A stretch of DNA of 64,000 nt from positions 47,166-111,165 of the forward strand of contig DASUJH010000049.1 of NCBI GenBank assembly GCA_036279355.1, written 5' to 3'. Each line of letters begins with the position of its first letter. Position 1 is the first letter of the stretch. Position numbers and translations under genes: made by a program. Below the pieces are notes generated by a model, which saw only the letters and a program-made list of their open reading frames with translations, did no database searches and was not told where the DNA came from. Below, in pieces: positions 8,376-17,160 of this stretch. This DNA comes from Gemmatimonadales bacterium (GTDB taxonomy: Bacteria > Gemmatimonadota > Gemmatimonadetes > Gemmatimonadales > GWC2-71-9).

Positions 8376-9386
8376 GTCCCCTATCAGCTCCAGCAACAAC
8401 GCCCGCTGTACGTGCAGGCGGTTCTCCGCCTCGTCGATCACCGCGGAGTTGGGGCCGTCGAGGACGGCGTCGTCGATCTCCACGTTGCGGCGGACCGGCA
8501 GGCAGTGCATCACGATCCCGCGGCCGCCGCGGGTGGAGCGCAGGCGGCTCTCGGTGACTCGCCAGTCGCGGAGCGACGCGCGGAGTGCCTGCTCTTCGGC
8601 GGGATGGCCGAACAGCTTCACCGAGCCCCACGACTTGGCGTACACCGCGTCGGCGCCGACCAGTGCCTCGTCCGGGTCATTGATGATGTGCACGAACTCG
8701 CCGCCGCGTTCCTGCGCGATGCGGCGAACGAGCGCGGTGTCCTCCGGGTCCAGCTCGTAACCGTCGGGCCGCGCTATCACGACCTCCATGCCGAGCCACG
8801 CGGCGGCGATGGCGGCGCTGGCGGGCACGGCGGTGGGAAGCGCCTTCGGGTGCCAGGCCCAGGTGAGCACGAAGCGCTTGCCCTCGGTGGTGCCGAGGCG
8901 CTCGCGCAGCGTGAGTGCGTCGGCCACGCCCTGACAGGGATGGCGGCGGCTTGACTCGAGGTTGATGACGGGCACATCGGCGTAGCGGGCGAAGTCCCGG
9001 ATCACGGCATCCCGCCGGGCGACCGACCAGTCGCCGCCGCGGGGAAAGGAGCGGACGGCGAGCGCGTCGGCGTAGCGGCTCAGCACGCGCGCCGCCTCGG
9101 CGATGTGCTCGACGGTGGCGCCGTCCATCACGGCGCCCGGCTCCGTCTCGAGGCTCCAGCTCCCCTTCCCCGGCTCGAGCACCATGGCATGGCCGCCGTG
9201 CAGGAACATCGCGGCCTCGAAGCTGGCGCGGGTACGGAGGCTCGGGTCGAGGAAGATCATCGCCAGGAGCTTGCGCTCGAGCCCGCCCGTGATCTCGCCG
9301 CGCTTCACGCGTGCGGCGAGGGCGAGAAGCGCGTCGATCGCCTCGGGGCTCCAGTCCTCCATGGCGAGGAAGTCGCGCTTGGTCAC
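8343..9386 (-). CDS. argF': N-acyl-L-ornithine carbamoyltransferase (ArgF', AOTCase/SOTCase class)
   Basis: 347 residues starting at a GTG that shares GTGA with the argD stop. The carbamoyl-phosphate motif DPSLRTRASF (about 47-56), HPCQ (149-152), the WAWHPK segment (177-181), YAKSWG (249-254) and HCLPVRRN (294-301) follow the N-acetylornithine carbamoyltransferase pattern rather than ordinary ArgF. It should carbamoylate N-acetyl- or N-succinyl-ornithine to N-acylcitrulline. Residue 92, reported to separate acetyl-type (Glu) from succinyl-type (Pro) enzymes, is Val here. The position of the carboxylated Lys302 of the Xanthomonas enzyme appears to be Glu303. The acyl group used is therefore uncertain. 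Confidence 0.88.
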   Translation of the reverse strand: MTKRDFLAMEDWSPEAIDALLALAARVKRGEITGGLERKLLAMIFLDPSLRTRASFEAAMFLHGGHAMVLEPGKGSWSLETEPGAVMDGATVEHIAEAARVLSRYADALAVRSFPRGGDWSVARRDAVIRDFARYADVPVINLESSRRHPCQGVADALTLRERLGTTEGKRFVLTWAWHPKALPTAVPASAAIAAAWLGMEVVIARPDGYELDPEDTALVRRIAQERGGEFVHIINDPDEALVGADAVYAKSWGSVKLFGHPAEEQALRASLRDWRVTESRLRSTRGGRGIVMHCLPVRRNVEIDDAVLDGPNSAVIDEAENRLHVQRALLLELIGDGPAVGRSGSR

Positions 9387-10588
9387 GAGGAGGTCGGTGC
9401 GGGCGCGGGGGTGGCGGGGGCGGCGCCCGGTGCCGAGATCGAGTCGGCGCTTGTGCTGAGCACGTCTCCCAGCGCGGCGAGCAGCAGCGCGGCCTCGTCG
9501 CGCGTGAACGAAAGCGGCGGCATGAGGCGCAGGACTTCGGGGTCGGTCGCCGTGCCGGTGAGGACCCGGTGCGCGAACAGTGCGCGCTGCACCGGCTGCG
9601 CCGGCCGGCCGAGCCTCAAGCCCAGGAGCAGCCCGCGCCCCGTCACCGCGGGAACGCCGAGCGCCAGCGCGCCGCGGCGGATCTCCTCGCCCACGTCCAG
9701 CGCGTTTTCGATGAGCCGCTCGCGATCGATCACCTCGAGTGTCGCGAGCGCGGCGGCGCACGGCACCGGGCCGCCGCCGAACGTGCTGCCCAAATCGCCG
9801 GGCGCCACCCGCTCGCCGACGGCGCCGCTCACGAGCACGGCGCCGATCGGAAGCCCAGAGCCCAGGCCCTTGGCGAGTGTGAGCAGGTCGGGGGTAACGC
9901 CGTAGGCTTCCGCCGCGGTGAATGCGCCCGAGCGGCCGACGCCGCATTGAATTTCGTCGAAGATGAGGAGCGCGCCGTGCGCGTCGCACGCGGCGCGCGC
10001 GGCTTCGAGAAACTCGAGCGAGCAGTCGCGCGCGCCGGCCATGCCCTGCACCGGCTCCACGATCAGCGCGGCGACGGTCTCGTCCACCGAAGGCTCGAGC
10101 GCCGCCACGTCGTCGAACGGCACCTTGCGCGAGAGCGGCACGCCGGCGCGGCGCGCGCCGTCCTCGTAGCGGGCGCCGTCGGTCACCGCGAGCAACGCCG
10201 CGGTGCGGCCGTGCCAGCCGCCGCGCACCGAGACGACGGCCTGCCGGCCGGTGTGGCGCCGGGCGATGCCGAGGGCGTTCTCGTTGGCTTCCGCGCCGGA
10301 GTTGCAGAAGAAGAGGCGCGCATCATTCAGCGGCACGCGCGCGGCGAGCGCGGCCGCCAGGCGCTCGCGGTTGGGATACGGGAGCGCGGTCGAATAGAAG
10401 AGAAGCGTCGCGGCCTGCTCGGCAATGGCGCGCACCACGTGCGGGTGCGAGTGGCCGGTCGCGGCGACGGCGTGGCCGCCGTAGGCGTCGAGCCACTCGT
10501 TGCCGTCGGCGTCGACGAGCCAGGAGCCGCGGCCGGAGACCGGCTGGAGCGGCATCGGCGCGTAGCCGGGGAGCAGGGCGCTCAGCAC
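9383..10588 (-). CDS. argD: Acetylornithine aminotransferase
   Basis: 401 residues of the class III aminotransferase family. Visible motifs are CNSGAEANE (PLP phosphate site), GGWHGRT, IFDEIQCGVGRSG with the PLP-pyridine Asp, and LAKGLGSGLPIGA with the Schiff-base Lys. It converts N-acylglutamate semialdehyde to N-acylornithine. The GTG start at 10588 overlaps the last 7 bases of argC. The C-terminus carries a low-complexity Ala/Pro/Thr/Ser tail of about 20 residues after the normal family end. It could also serve as succinyl-diaminopimelate aminotransferase, as some ArgD do. Confidence 0.93.
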   Translation of the reverse strand: MLSALLPGYAPMPLQPVSGRGSWLVDADGNEWLDAYGGHAVAATGHSHPHVVRAIAEQAATLLFYSTALPYPNRERLAAALAARVPLNDARLFFCNSGAEANENALGIARRHTGRQAVVSVRGGWHGRTAALLAVTDGARYEDGARRAGVPLSRKVPFDDVAALEPSVDETVAALIVEPVQGMAGARDCSLEFLEAARAACDAHGALLIFDEIQCGVGRSGAFTAAEAYGVTPDLLTLAKGLGSGLPIGAVLVSGAVGERVAPGDLGSTFGGGPVPCAAALATLEVIDRERLIENALDVGEEIRRGALALGVPAVTGRGLLLGLRLGRPAQPVQRALFAHRVLTGTATDPEVLRLMPPLSFTRDEAALLLAALGDVLSTSADSISAPGAAPATPAPAPTSS

Positions 10589-11670
10589 GGAAAGATTCCT
10601 CCGCCGAGCAGTCCGGCCGTCTCCGGCAATGCCAGTGCCAGATTCATCGCCTGCAGCGCCTGGCCGCCGGCGCCCTTCACCAGGTTGTCGATCGCGACCA
10701 TCACCTGAATCTCCCGGCGGTCGGGTGACTCGGCGACGTGGATCAGCGCGTAGTTGGTGCCCACCGCGTGGGTGAGCTCGGGTGGCTGGTCGAGCAGGCG
10801 CACGAAGGGGCGGCCGGCGTAGGCCCGGGCGAATAGCTCGGCGGCGCTCGCGTCGGCGTGCCCGGCGTCGGCGTGCCCGGCGTCGGCGGCGCCGGCTGCG
10901 GCGGTCCGTGCGGCGTCGCCGAGATCGCGCCAGGCGTGCAGCGTGAGATAGATGCCGCGCACGAACGGGCCCGAGTGGGTCATGAGGCGCGCGTCGGCGT
11001 CAGCGCGGCCGGTCCACTCGCGCCAGCGGAGCAGCACCTCGGCCTCGTGCCGGTGTCCCAGCACCGAGTAGGCGAAGAGATTGTGCGCCCGCATCGGATG
11101 ATGCGTCGTGGCCTTGGGCTGCACGCCCGCGCCGCTCGAGCCGGTGACAGCAAAGAGCGCGGGCGGCGCCGCGAGCGGCACGCCCGCAAGCGGAAAGAGC
11201 GCCAGCGCCGCGGCCGTCGCAAAGCAACCGGGCGCCGCGATCGCGCGCGCACCGCGGAGCCGCTCGCCCAGCACGTCCGCCAAGCCGTAGGTGAAGCAGG
11301 GTGCCAACCCGGGCGCCGCGTGCCGCCCATAGAACCGCTCGTAGAGCTTCATGTCCGCCACGCGGAAATCGGCCGCGAGATCCACCACCAGGCCGGGCCC
11401 GGCATCGAGCACCTCGCCCGCGATGCGCGACGACTCGCCGTGCTCGAGGCAAAGGAAGACGACGTCGCGTTGACTCGCCGCCTCGGCGGCCTCGAGCCCC
11501 GCGAACCGCGCGTCGGTGCGCGTCGCAAGCGCCGGATGCGCATCCGCGATGGGTCGTCCGGCCTGGCTCCGACTGGTGGCGAGACACTCCGTCACGGCAG
11601 GATGGTCGAGGATCAGGCGCAGCAGCTCTCCGCCGACGTAGCCGGCCGCACCGATCACCGCGACTTTCAT
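10582..11670 (-). CDS. argC: N-acetyl-gamma-glutamyl-phosphate reductase
   Basis: 362 residues. An N-terminal NAD(P)-binding GAAGYVGGELLRL motif (about 8-20) is followed by the catalytic APGCFATA cysteine and the GSSGAG and HHPM segments of the ArgC family. It reduces acylglutamyl-phosphate to the semialdehyde. The ATG shares ATGA with the stop of the preceding P-loop gene. Between about residues 225 and 250 there is an Ala/Asp/Gly/His low-complexity insertion coded by a 15-base tandem repeat, probably a surface loop. Confidence 0.93.
   Translation of the reverse strand: MKVAVIGAAGYVGGELLRLILDHPAVTECLATSRSQAGRPIADAHPALATRTDARFAGLEAAEAASQRDVVFLCLEHGESSRIAGEVLDAGPGLVVDLAADFRVADMKLYERFYGRHAAPGLAPCFTYGLADVLGERLRGARAIAAPGCFATAAALALFPLAGVPLAAPPALFAVTGSSGAGVQPKATTHHPMRAHNLFAYSVLGHRHEAEVLLRWREWTGRADADARLMTHSGPFVRGIYLTLHAWRDLGDAARTAAAGAADAGHADAGHADASAAELFARAYAGRPFVRLLDQPPELTHAVGTNYALIHVAESPDRREIQVMVAIDNLVKGAGGQALQAMNLALALPETAGLLGGGIFPC
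10850..10888. repeat. 15-base tandem repeat inside argC
   Basis: Two exact copies of GCGTCGGCGTGCCCG (10850-10864, 10865-10879) plus a third partial copy. On the minus strand they encode the peptide pattern DAGHADAGHADA. The unit is in frame, so copy-number changes would not break argC. Confidence 0.8.
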
Positions 11671-12785
11671 CGCGCCGCAGGCGCGCCAGAGGCGGTTAGG
11701 GCGGGAGAGGCGGTCACGTCCTCCCCTGCCGTCCACTTGCTCACCGCTTGTCTCACCGTCGCCACCAGCGCGTCCGCCTCGCGCCGCGCGTTGTGCGCGG
11801 CGACTCCCAGCTCGGCCGTCACGTACACCTTACCGACTTCGTTGTCCGTCGCGGGCCCCGTAATCGCTGTCACCTGGAGACCGTACTCCCTGCTCATCAA
11901 CTCCACCGCTCCCCAACACGCCACCGGATCCGGTGCCGCCATGACGTACGCCGCGCCGACAGCGGTCAGCTCCCGGTCGCTCAGAATGTCCTGCACTCCG
12001 TACTCGCCCAGGATGCCGTCGCCCAGCTCGGCCACGATCAGGTCGGGGTGATGGGTGGCGAGCCGGTTGAAGATGCCCTTGGCCGTCGTCACGGTGACGC
12101 CCGCGTGCGTGCTCGCGATGCCGATGTCGTTGAAGGTGAGCGCCGCGACGGCGCCGGCATCCTGCATCGAGAGCGCATCGCGCATGAGCGAGACGCCGGT
12201 GAGCTTGGCGGCGGCGACGCGGAGCCCCGCGCGCGTGAGCCCGCGCACCAGCTCCGTCGCCGCCACCGTCTTGCCGGCGTTCATGCAGGTGCCCGCGACG
12301 TACACGACGGGCACGTTGCACTCGAGCCGATCGGCGGGCGGCACCGCGAGGTCGCGGATGTGCGCCGGCCGGCCCACCCGGTCGCCCAGGGCGGGAAAGG
12401 TGAGCACCGCGCCCAGCACTTCGGCGCGGAACGGCGGGCCGATCTCCGGGTTCACCGAGGTACAGCGGCCGAGGATGCCGCCCAGGTTCAGCACGTCGAT
12501 CGTGTCGCCCACGGCGATGGTAGAAGGAACGACCCCGGCGTATCCGCGCAGCGCTCGGCGGGTGCCGAGCGTGCCGGCCAGGACGTCGCCGGCGCGGAGC
12601 GAAAGCATGCGGCCGGTCACGTCCTCGACGGTGTTGTACGTCGACTTGTCCTCCAGGATCCGCGCAGCGAGCACATAGCCCTCGGCCGCGATGATCTGGT
12701 CGCCCACGATCACTTCCGGCGCCAGGTGCGCGTTGCGGGTGGAGGACGCGATGCGGGTGAGCCGCACCCGCGTGGTGACGACCAT
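11667..12785 (-). CDS. P-loop NTPase of unknown function within the arginine operon
   Basis: 372 residues. The first half (to about 140) is beta-rich with repeated Gly turns and no motif I can name. The second half opens with a Walker A-like GTCMNAGKT (about 166-174), then an AKLTG segment and a DLIVAELGDG strand that could be a Walker B region. The layout resembles the BioD/DUF1611 P-loop fold, but I cannot assign a family. It lies between argG (1-base gap) and argC (ATGA overlap), so it is made with the arginine enzymes. Roles such as amide ligation or regulation are possible; none is shown by the sequence. Confidence 0.85.
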   Translation of the reverse strand: MVVTTRVRLTRIASSTRNAHLAPEVIVGDQIIAAEGYVLAARILEDKSTYNTVEDVTGRMLSLRAGDVLAGTLGTRRALRGYAGVVPSTIAVGDTIDVLNLGGILGRCTSVNPEIGPPFRAEVLGAVLTFPALGDRVGRPAHIRDLAVPPADRLECNVPVVYVAGTCMNAGKTVAATELVRGLTRAGLRVAAAKLTGVSLMRDALSMQDAGAVAALTFNDIGIASTHAGVTVTTAKGIFNRLATHHPDLIVAELGDGILGEYGVQDILSDRELTAVGAAYVMAAPDPVACWGAVELMSREYGLQVTAITGPATDNEVGKVYVTAELGVAAHNARREADALVATVRQAVSKWTAGEDVTASPALTASGAPAAR

Positions 12786-12786
12786 G

Positions 12787-13998
12787 TCAGCTCCTTTGCG
12801 CGTCTGCGTGCGCGTTCGCGCGCGCGGCGAGCAGCGAGGGGATGGCGGCGACGCGCGCGAAGGCGCGGGCCTCGTCGCCGGTCCAGAGCCGGTGCTCCTC
12901 GCCGTAGGTGGCGACCGAGCGGTCCAGCATCGAGTGAGGGCTGCGGGCGCCCACGACGTGGAAGCGGCCGGGCGCGAGCCGCACGCGGGTTTCGCCGGCC
13001 ACGCGCGACTGCGAGCTCGTGATCAGTGCTTCGATGTCGCGCAGCGCCGGGTCGAAGTACTGGCCCTCGTGCAGCCGGTCGCCGTAGAAGCGGGCGAGGT
13101 GGTCCTTCCAGAAGCTCTGCCAGCGGGTGAGCACGAGCTTCTCGAGCTCGCGGTGCGCGCCGATCAGCACGAGCGCCGCGCCCGCCTCGAACCCGATGCG
13201 TCCCTTGATGCCGAGCGCCGTTTCGCCCACGTGGATGCCGCGGCCGATGCCGTAGGCGTGGGTGAGCTCGCCGAGCCGCTCGACCAGCGCGGCGCCGGCC
13301 AGCGGCTCGCCGCCGAGCGCGCACGGAAGCCCGGCGCTCCAGGTGAGGACGATCTCGCGCGCGGGCGGCGCGTCAGCGGGCGGCTCGAGCAATTCGTCGG
13401 GTGGGCCGGCCCAGGTGTCGTGGGTCCAGCCACCGCCCCAGGTGGTGCCCCAGAGCCCGCGATTGATGGAATAGGCGCCCGCTTTCTCGGGGACGGGGAG
13501 CCCGCGCGCCTCGAGATACGCGATGGCGCGGTCGCGGGTGAGACCGAGGTCGCGGATGGGGGTGACGATCTCGAGCTCGGGCGCCAGCACGCGGAGCGCC
13601 ACGTCGAAGCGCACCTGGTCGTTGCCCGCGCCGGTCGAACCGTGGGCCACGGCACGCGCGCCGATGCTCCGCGCCACCTCGGCCACGGAGAGCGCCTGCT
13701 GGGTTCGCTCCGCCGCCACGCTCAAGGGGTAAACCTCGCCCCGCAGCACGTTGCCCTGGACGAGGAAGCGGACGAAGCGGTCGAACACCTCGACGCGCGC
13801 ATCCACCTCGTGGTGCCGCGCGGCGCCGACGGCGTGGGCCTGCGCCGCGATGGCGGCGCGCTCCGCCGGGGTGGCGCCGCCGGTGTGCACGTAGACGGTG
13901 TGCACGGTCCAGCCGTCTTCGGCGAGGCGGGGGACGCAGAAGCTGGTGTCGAGGCCGCCGGAGAAGGCGAGGGCGATGGCGCCGCGGGCGGATTGCAT
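12787..13998 (-). CDS. argG: Argininosuccinate synthase
   Basis: 403 residues, normal length. The N-type ATP pyrophosphatase loop AFSGGLDTS is at about 10-18. HGSTGAGNDQVRF and the EKAGAYSINRGLWG segment bind citrulline and aspartate in this family. It joins citrulline and aspartate to argininosuccinate. It is the first gene of the operon, and its ATG at 13998 lies inside the probable ArgR operator. The closest purine-rich stretch (AAAGG) is about 19 bases upstream, so ribosome binding is weak or the message is short-leadered. Confidence 0.95.
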   Translation of the reverse strand: MQSARGAIALAFSGGLDTSFCVPRLAEDGWTVHTVYVHTGGATPAERAAIAAQAHAVGAARHHEVDARVEVFDRFVRFLVQGNVLRGEVYPLSVAAERTQQALSVAEVARSIGARAVAHGSTGAGNDQVRFDVALRVLAPELEIVTPIRDLGLTRDRAIAYLEARGLPVPEKAGAYSINRGLWGTTWGGGWTHDTWAGPPDELLEPPADAPPAREIVLTWSAGLPCALGGEPLAGAALVERLGELTHAYGIGRGIHVGETALGIKGRIGFEAGAALVLIGAHRELEKLVLTRWQSFWKDHLARFYGDRLHEGQYFDPALRDIEALITSSQSRVAGETRVRLAPGRFHVVGARSPHSMLDRSVATYGEEHRLWTGDEARAFARVAAIPSLLAARANAHADAQRS

Positions 13999-14015
13999 AG
14001 TGCATAATCATGCAA
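13993..14015. promoter_or_regulatory. Probable ArgR operator (ARG box) over the argG start
   Basis: An AT-rich island in very GC-rich DNA. It holds the near-palindrome TGCATAATCATGCA (14001-14014) nested within TTGCAT (13993-13998) and ATGCAA (14010-14015). Overlapping TGCAT half-sites with an A/T centre resemble the 18-bp ARG boxes bound by ArgR hexamers. More TTGCA-type half-sites occur near 14085 and 14108-14118 in the same divergent region, which would fit more than one box. The position predicts repression of the whole operon by arginine-bound ArgR. Confidence 0.55.
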
Positions 14016-14210
14016 CGCCTTTGCCGGGTGCGCAAGACACGCCGCGGACGCGCGCGGCCCCGGCCCGGCCCACACGAGCCGGGTGCTTGCATGTGCCGTC
14101 CCCCTCCGCAATGTTGCAACCCGTGTCCGCCGGAAGGCGGAGCCGACCAACGCCTTCATATCTCCGCCCCGCGCGCCCATGCCGCGCGAGACCGCGGGGA
14201 GAGCGATCAT

Positions 14211-17156
14211 ATGGACCCGACACGGCCCGCTCACGCCGAGGTGTGGCCTTCCGGCCAGACCCGTGTGCTCGAGCTCATGGTACAGGACGCCGAACTGGCG
14301 GATGTGCTGACCGCGTTGCTGGAGCTGGTCGAACGCCAGTCCGGCTCCGGCCTGCTCACCTCCATTCTGCTGCTCGATCCGGACGGCCGGCACCTGCGCC
14401 ACGGTGCGGCGCCGAGCCTGCCGCAGGCATACAACGAGGCGATCGATGGCCTGACGGTCGGGCCCTCGGCCGCATCCTGCGGCACGGCCGCATTCCTCAA
14501 GCAGCCGGTCTACGTCACCCACATCGCCACCGACCCGCGGTGGTCCGACTTCCGGGCGCTCGCGGCCGAGCACGGGCTTCGGGCCTGCTGGTCCATCCCG
14601 ATCCTCTCGCGGAAGGGCGAGGTGCTGGGCACCTTTGCGCTGTACTACCGTGAGGCCCGCGACCTGGCCGCGGAGGACGAACGGCTCATCGCATTCGCGA
14701 TCCGTACCGCCGCCATCGCGATCGAGCGGGAGCGCGCCGAGCTGGCGCTCCGGGAGAGCGCGGAGCGGCTTGGCCTGGCGCTCGAGATCGGCCGGCTCGG
14801 CTCGTTCGACTACGAGCCGGCCACCGGCGCACTCATCTTCTCCGACACCTGCAGGGCGCAATTCGGGCTCGCGGCGGACGCGGCGGTCTCGCTCGATCTG
14901 ATCGTCGGCATGGTCCACCCCGACGATCGCGAGCAGATGACGGGGGGTGTGGAGGCTGCCTTCGCGGGGCGGGGCGAATGCGAATCGGAGTACCGCATCT
15001 TCCGCCCCGACGGGAACCTCCACTGGATCCACGCGCGCGCGCGGGTGGTGGAGGCGGCCGGCAAGGCACCGCGCCTAGTCGGAGTCAAGGTCAATGTCAC
15101 GGCGCAGAAGCGGCTCGAGCTCGCGCAGCGGCGACTGCTCGAGTGCAGCCGGGGGGAACGCTCGCGTTTCTTCCCGAGTCTCGTGTGCGCGCTCGCCGAG
15201 ACCCTGGGCGTGCGCGCGGCGCTGGTCGCAGAGGCGGTGAGCGGCACGCCGCTCAGGGAACGCGTCCTCGCCCTCTGGGACGCCGGCGCGCCGGCCGAGC
15301 CGTTCGAGTACGACGTGGTCGGAACCGTGTGCCAGGACGTGATCGCGCACGGCATGCAGTTCGTGCGGAGCGGCGTGAACGAGCGCTTTCCGGGCTCGCG
15401 CTGGATCGCCGAGCGCGGCATCACCGCCTACATGGGCACGCGCCTGTGCGCATCCGACGGCCGGGTATTGGGGCTCCTGATCGCGATGCACGACCGCGCC
15501 ATCGACGAGACCGGCCGTCCCGAGGCCCTGCTCCAGCTCTTTGCGGGGCACGCCGAGGCGGAGCTCGAGCGGGTGCAGCGCGAGGCCGCCCTCGCCGAAA
15601 GCGAGGCCCGCCTCCGCGCCATGGCCGAATCGTCGCCGCTCGGCATCTTCGTGATGGACGCTTCAGGCGATTGCACCTACGTCAATGCGACGTATCAGCG
15701 CATTTCCGGACTCACGATGGACGAGGCACGCGGGAAAGGCTGGAGCGGCGCCATCCACCCGGACGACCGCGAGCGGGTCTTTGGGACGTGGTACGAGACG
15801 GCCGGACGCGGGCAGCCGTTCGAAAGCGAGCACCGCTTCTGTCCCGCGGGCGGCGAAACCGTGTGGACGCGGGTCAACGCGGCGCCGATCCTGAGCGGCG
15901 GCGCGCTCGCGGGCTTCGTCGGTACGGTCGAAGACATCACCCACCGCCGGCACACCGAGGAGCGGCTGCGGCAGGCCGATCGGATGGAGGCGGTGGGCCA
16001 GCTCGCCGGCGGGATCGCGCACGAAGCCAACAACCAGATGAGCGTCGTGCTCGGCTGCGCCGAGTTTCTGCTCAGCCGTGACGACCTGCCGGAGCCGGTG
16101 CGGGAGGAGGTGGAGCACATGCGCAAGGCAGCCGAGCGGACGGCGGGCGTCACGGCGCAGCTCCTCGCCTTCAGCCGCCGCCAGGTGCTCCAGCCGCAGA
16201 CACTCGACCTTGTCGCACTGGTGAAGGGGCTCGCGCCGATCCTGCAGCGGACGCTTGGCGAGCACGCGGCGCTCGTGCTCGAGCTGGGTGGCGCGCCGGT
16301 CGCCATCAAGGCCGATCCGGGCCGGCTCGAGCAGGTGCTGCTGAACCTCACGCTCAACGCGCGCGACGCGATGGCCGAGTCGCCGGCTGAGGGGCGGCGG
16401 CACCGGCTCACCATCGTGGCCGGGGCGGTCGAGCTGTCGGCTGCGGACGTGGCCCGGATGCAGGGAATGAGGGCGCCACCGGGCCCGTACGCGGCGCTCG
16501 TCGTGACCGACACCGGTGCGGGTATGGAGCCGGAGACGCTGAGCCACGCGTTCGAGCCGTTCTTCACGACCAAGGGCGTCGGCCACGGCAGCGGGCTCGG
16601 CCTCGCCACCGTGTACGGGATCGTGAAACAGAGCGGCGGGTACGTCTCGGTGTGCAGCGAGCCGGGCCGGGGAACGACGTTCGCGATCTACCTGCCGCTC
16701 ACGGCGGAGGCGGCGGCGCCGGTGCCGGCCACCGCTCCGGCCGGGCCGGACCACCGGGGCGACGTGGCGCTCGTGGTGGAGGACGATCCCCTGGTGCGGC
16801 AGATCGTGCGCAGGGCGCTTGCCGAGCGGGGCTATGCGGTGCTCGAAGCCGCGGACGGCGAGGCGGCGCTCGAGCTGCTCCGGAAGCGCGGCGATGGAGT
16901 GCACGTCGTGGTGACCGACGTGGCGATGCCGGGCATGAGCGGGCGCGAGCTGGCGGGCCGGGCGAGCAGCATCGCGCCGGCCGTGCCGGTGCTCTTCATG
17001 TCGGGCTACGCCGACGCCGACATGGCCGAGCGCGGCTGGCTCGATGCCGGCCAGCCGTTCCTGCAGAAGCCGTTTGCGCCGGGGGAGCTGGTGCGGCGGG
17101 TGGAGGAGCTGGTAACGTCGCGAAGGTCGCGGGCGCACACAGCGACGATTGCGTGA
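14211..17156 (+). CDS. Hybrid sensor histidine kinase (GAF-PAS-GAF-PAS-HisKA-HATPase-REC)
   Basis: 981 residues with no membrane span, so probably a soluble sensor. The frame is open further upstream, but the ATG at 14211 follows GGGGAGAG at the right spacing. Domains in order: GAF (about 25-165), PAS (170-300), GAF (310-460), PAS (467-580), the histidine box with His604 (GIAHEANNQ), ATP domain with Asn716 and DTGAGM, G2 box GSGLGLA, then a receiver with Asp903. All phosphotransfer residues are in place. The signal is unknown. It is divergent from argG and stands alone on its strand. Confidence 0.92.
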   Translation: MDPTRPAHAEVWPSGQTRVLELMVQDAELADVLTALLELVERQSGSGLLTSILLLDPDGRHLRHGAAPSLPQAYNEAIDGLTVGPSAASCGTAAFLKQPVYVTHIATDPRWSDFRALAAEHGLRACWSIPILSRKGEVLGTFALYYREARDLAAEDERLIAFAIRTAAIAIERERAELALRESAERLGLALEIGRLGSFDYEPATGALIFSDTCRAQFGLAADAAVSLDLIVGMVHPDDREQMTGGVEAAFAGRGECESEYRIFRPDGNLHWIHARARVVEAAGKAPRLVGVKVNVTAQKRLELAQRRLLECSRGERSRFFPSLVCALAETLGVRAALVAEAVSGTPLRERVLALWDAGAPAEPFEYDVVGTVCQDVIAHGMQFVRSGVNERFPGSRWIAERGITAYMGTRLCASDGRVLGLLIAMHDRAIDETGRPEALLQLFAGHAEAELERVQREAALAESEARLRAMAESSPLGIFVMDASGDCTYVNATYQRISGLTMDEARGKGWSGAIHPDDRERVFGTWYETAGRGQPFESEHRFCPAGGETVWTRVNAAPILSGGALAGFVGTVEDITHRRHTEERLRQADRMEAVGQLAGGIAHEANNQMSVVLGCAEFLLSRDDLPEPVREEVEHMRKAAERTAGVTAQLLAFSRRQVLQPQTLDLVALVKGLAPILQRTLGEHAALVLELGGAPVAIKADPGRLEQVLLNLTLNARDAMAESPAEGRRHRLTIVAGAVELSAADVARMQGMRAPPGPYAALVVTDTGAGMEPETLSHAFEPFFTTKGVGHGSGLGLATVYGIVKQSGGYVSVCSEPGRGTTFAIYLPLTAEAAAPVPATAPAGPDHRGDVALVVEDDPLVRQIVRRALAERGYAVLEAADGEAALELLRKRGDGVHVVVTDVAMPGMSGRELAGRASSIAPAVPVLFMSGYADADMAERGWLDAGQPFLQKPFAPGELVRRVEELVTSRRSRAHTATIA

Positions 17157-17160
17157 GCCG

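Noticed and set aside
8343..9386. Ordinary ornithine carbamoyltransferase (ArgF)
   Set aside because: The WxxHPK and YAKSWG motifs and the overall pattern fit the N-acyl-ornithine class instead.
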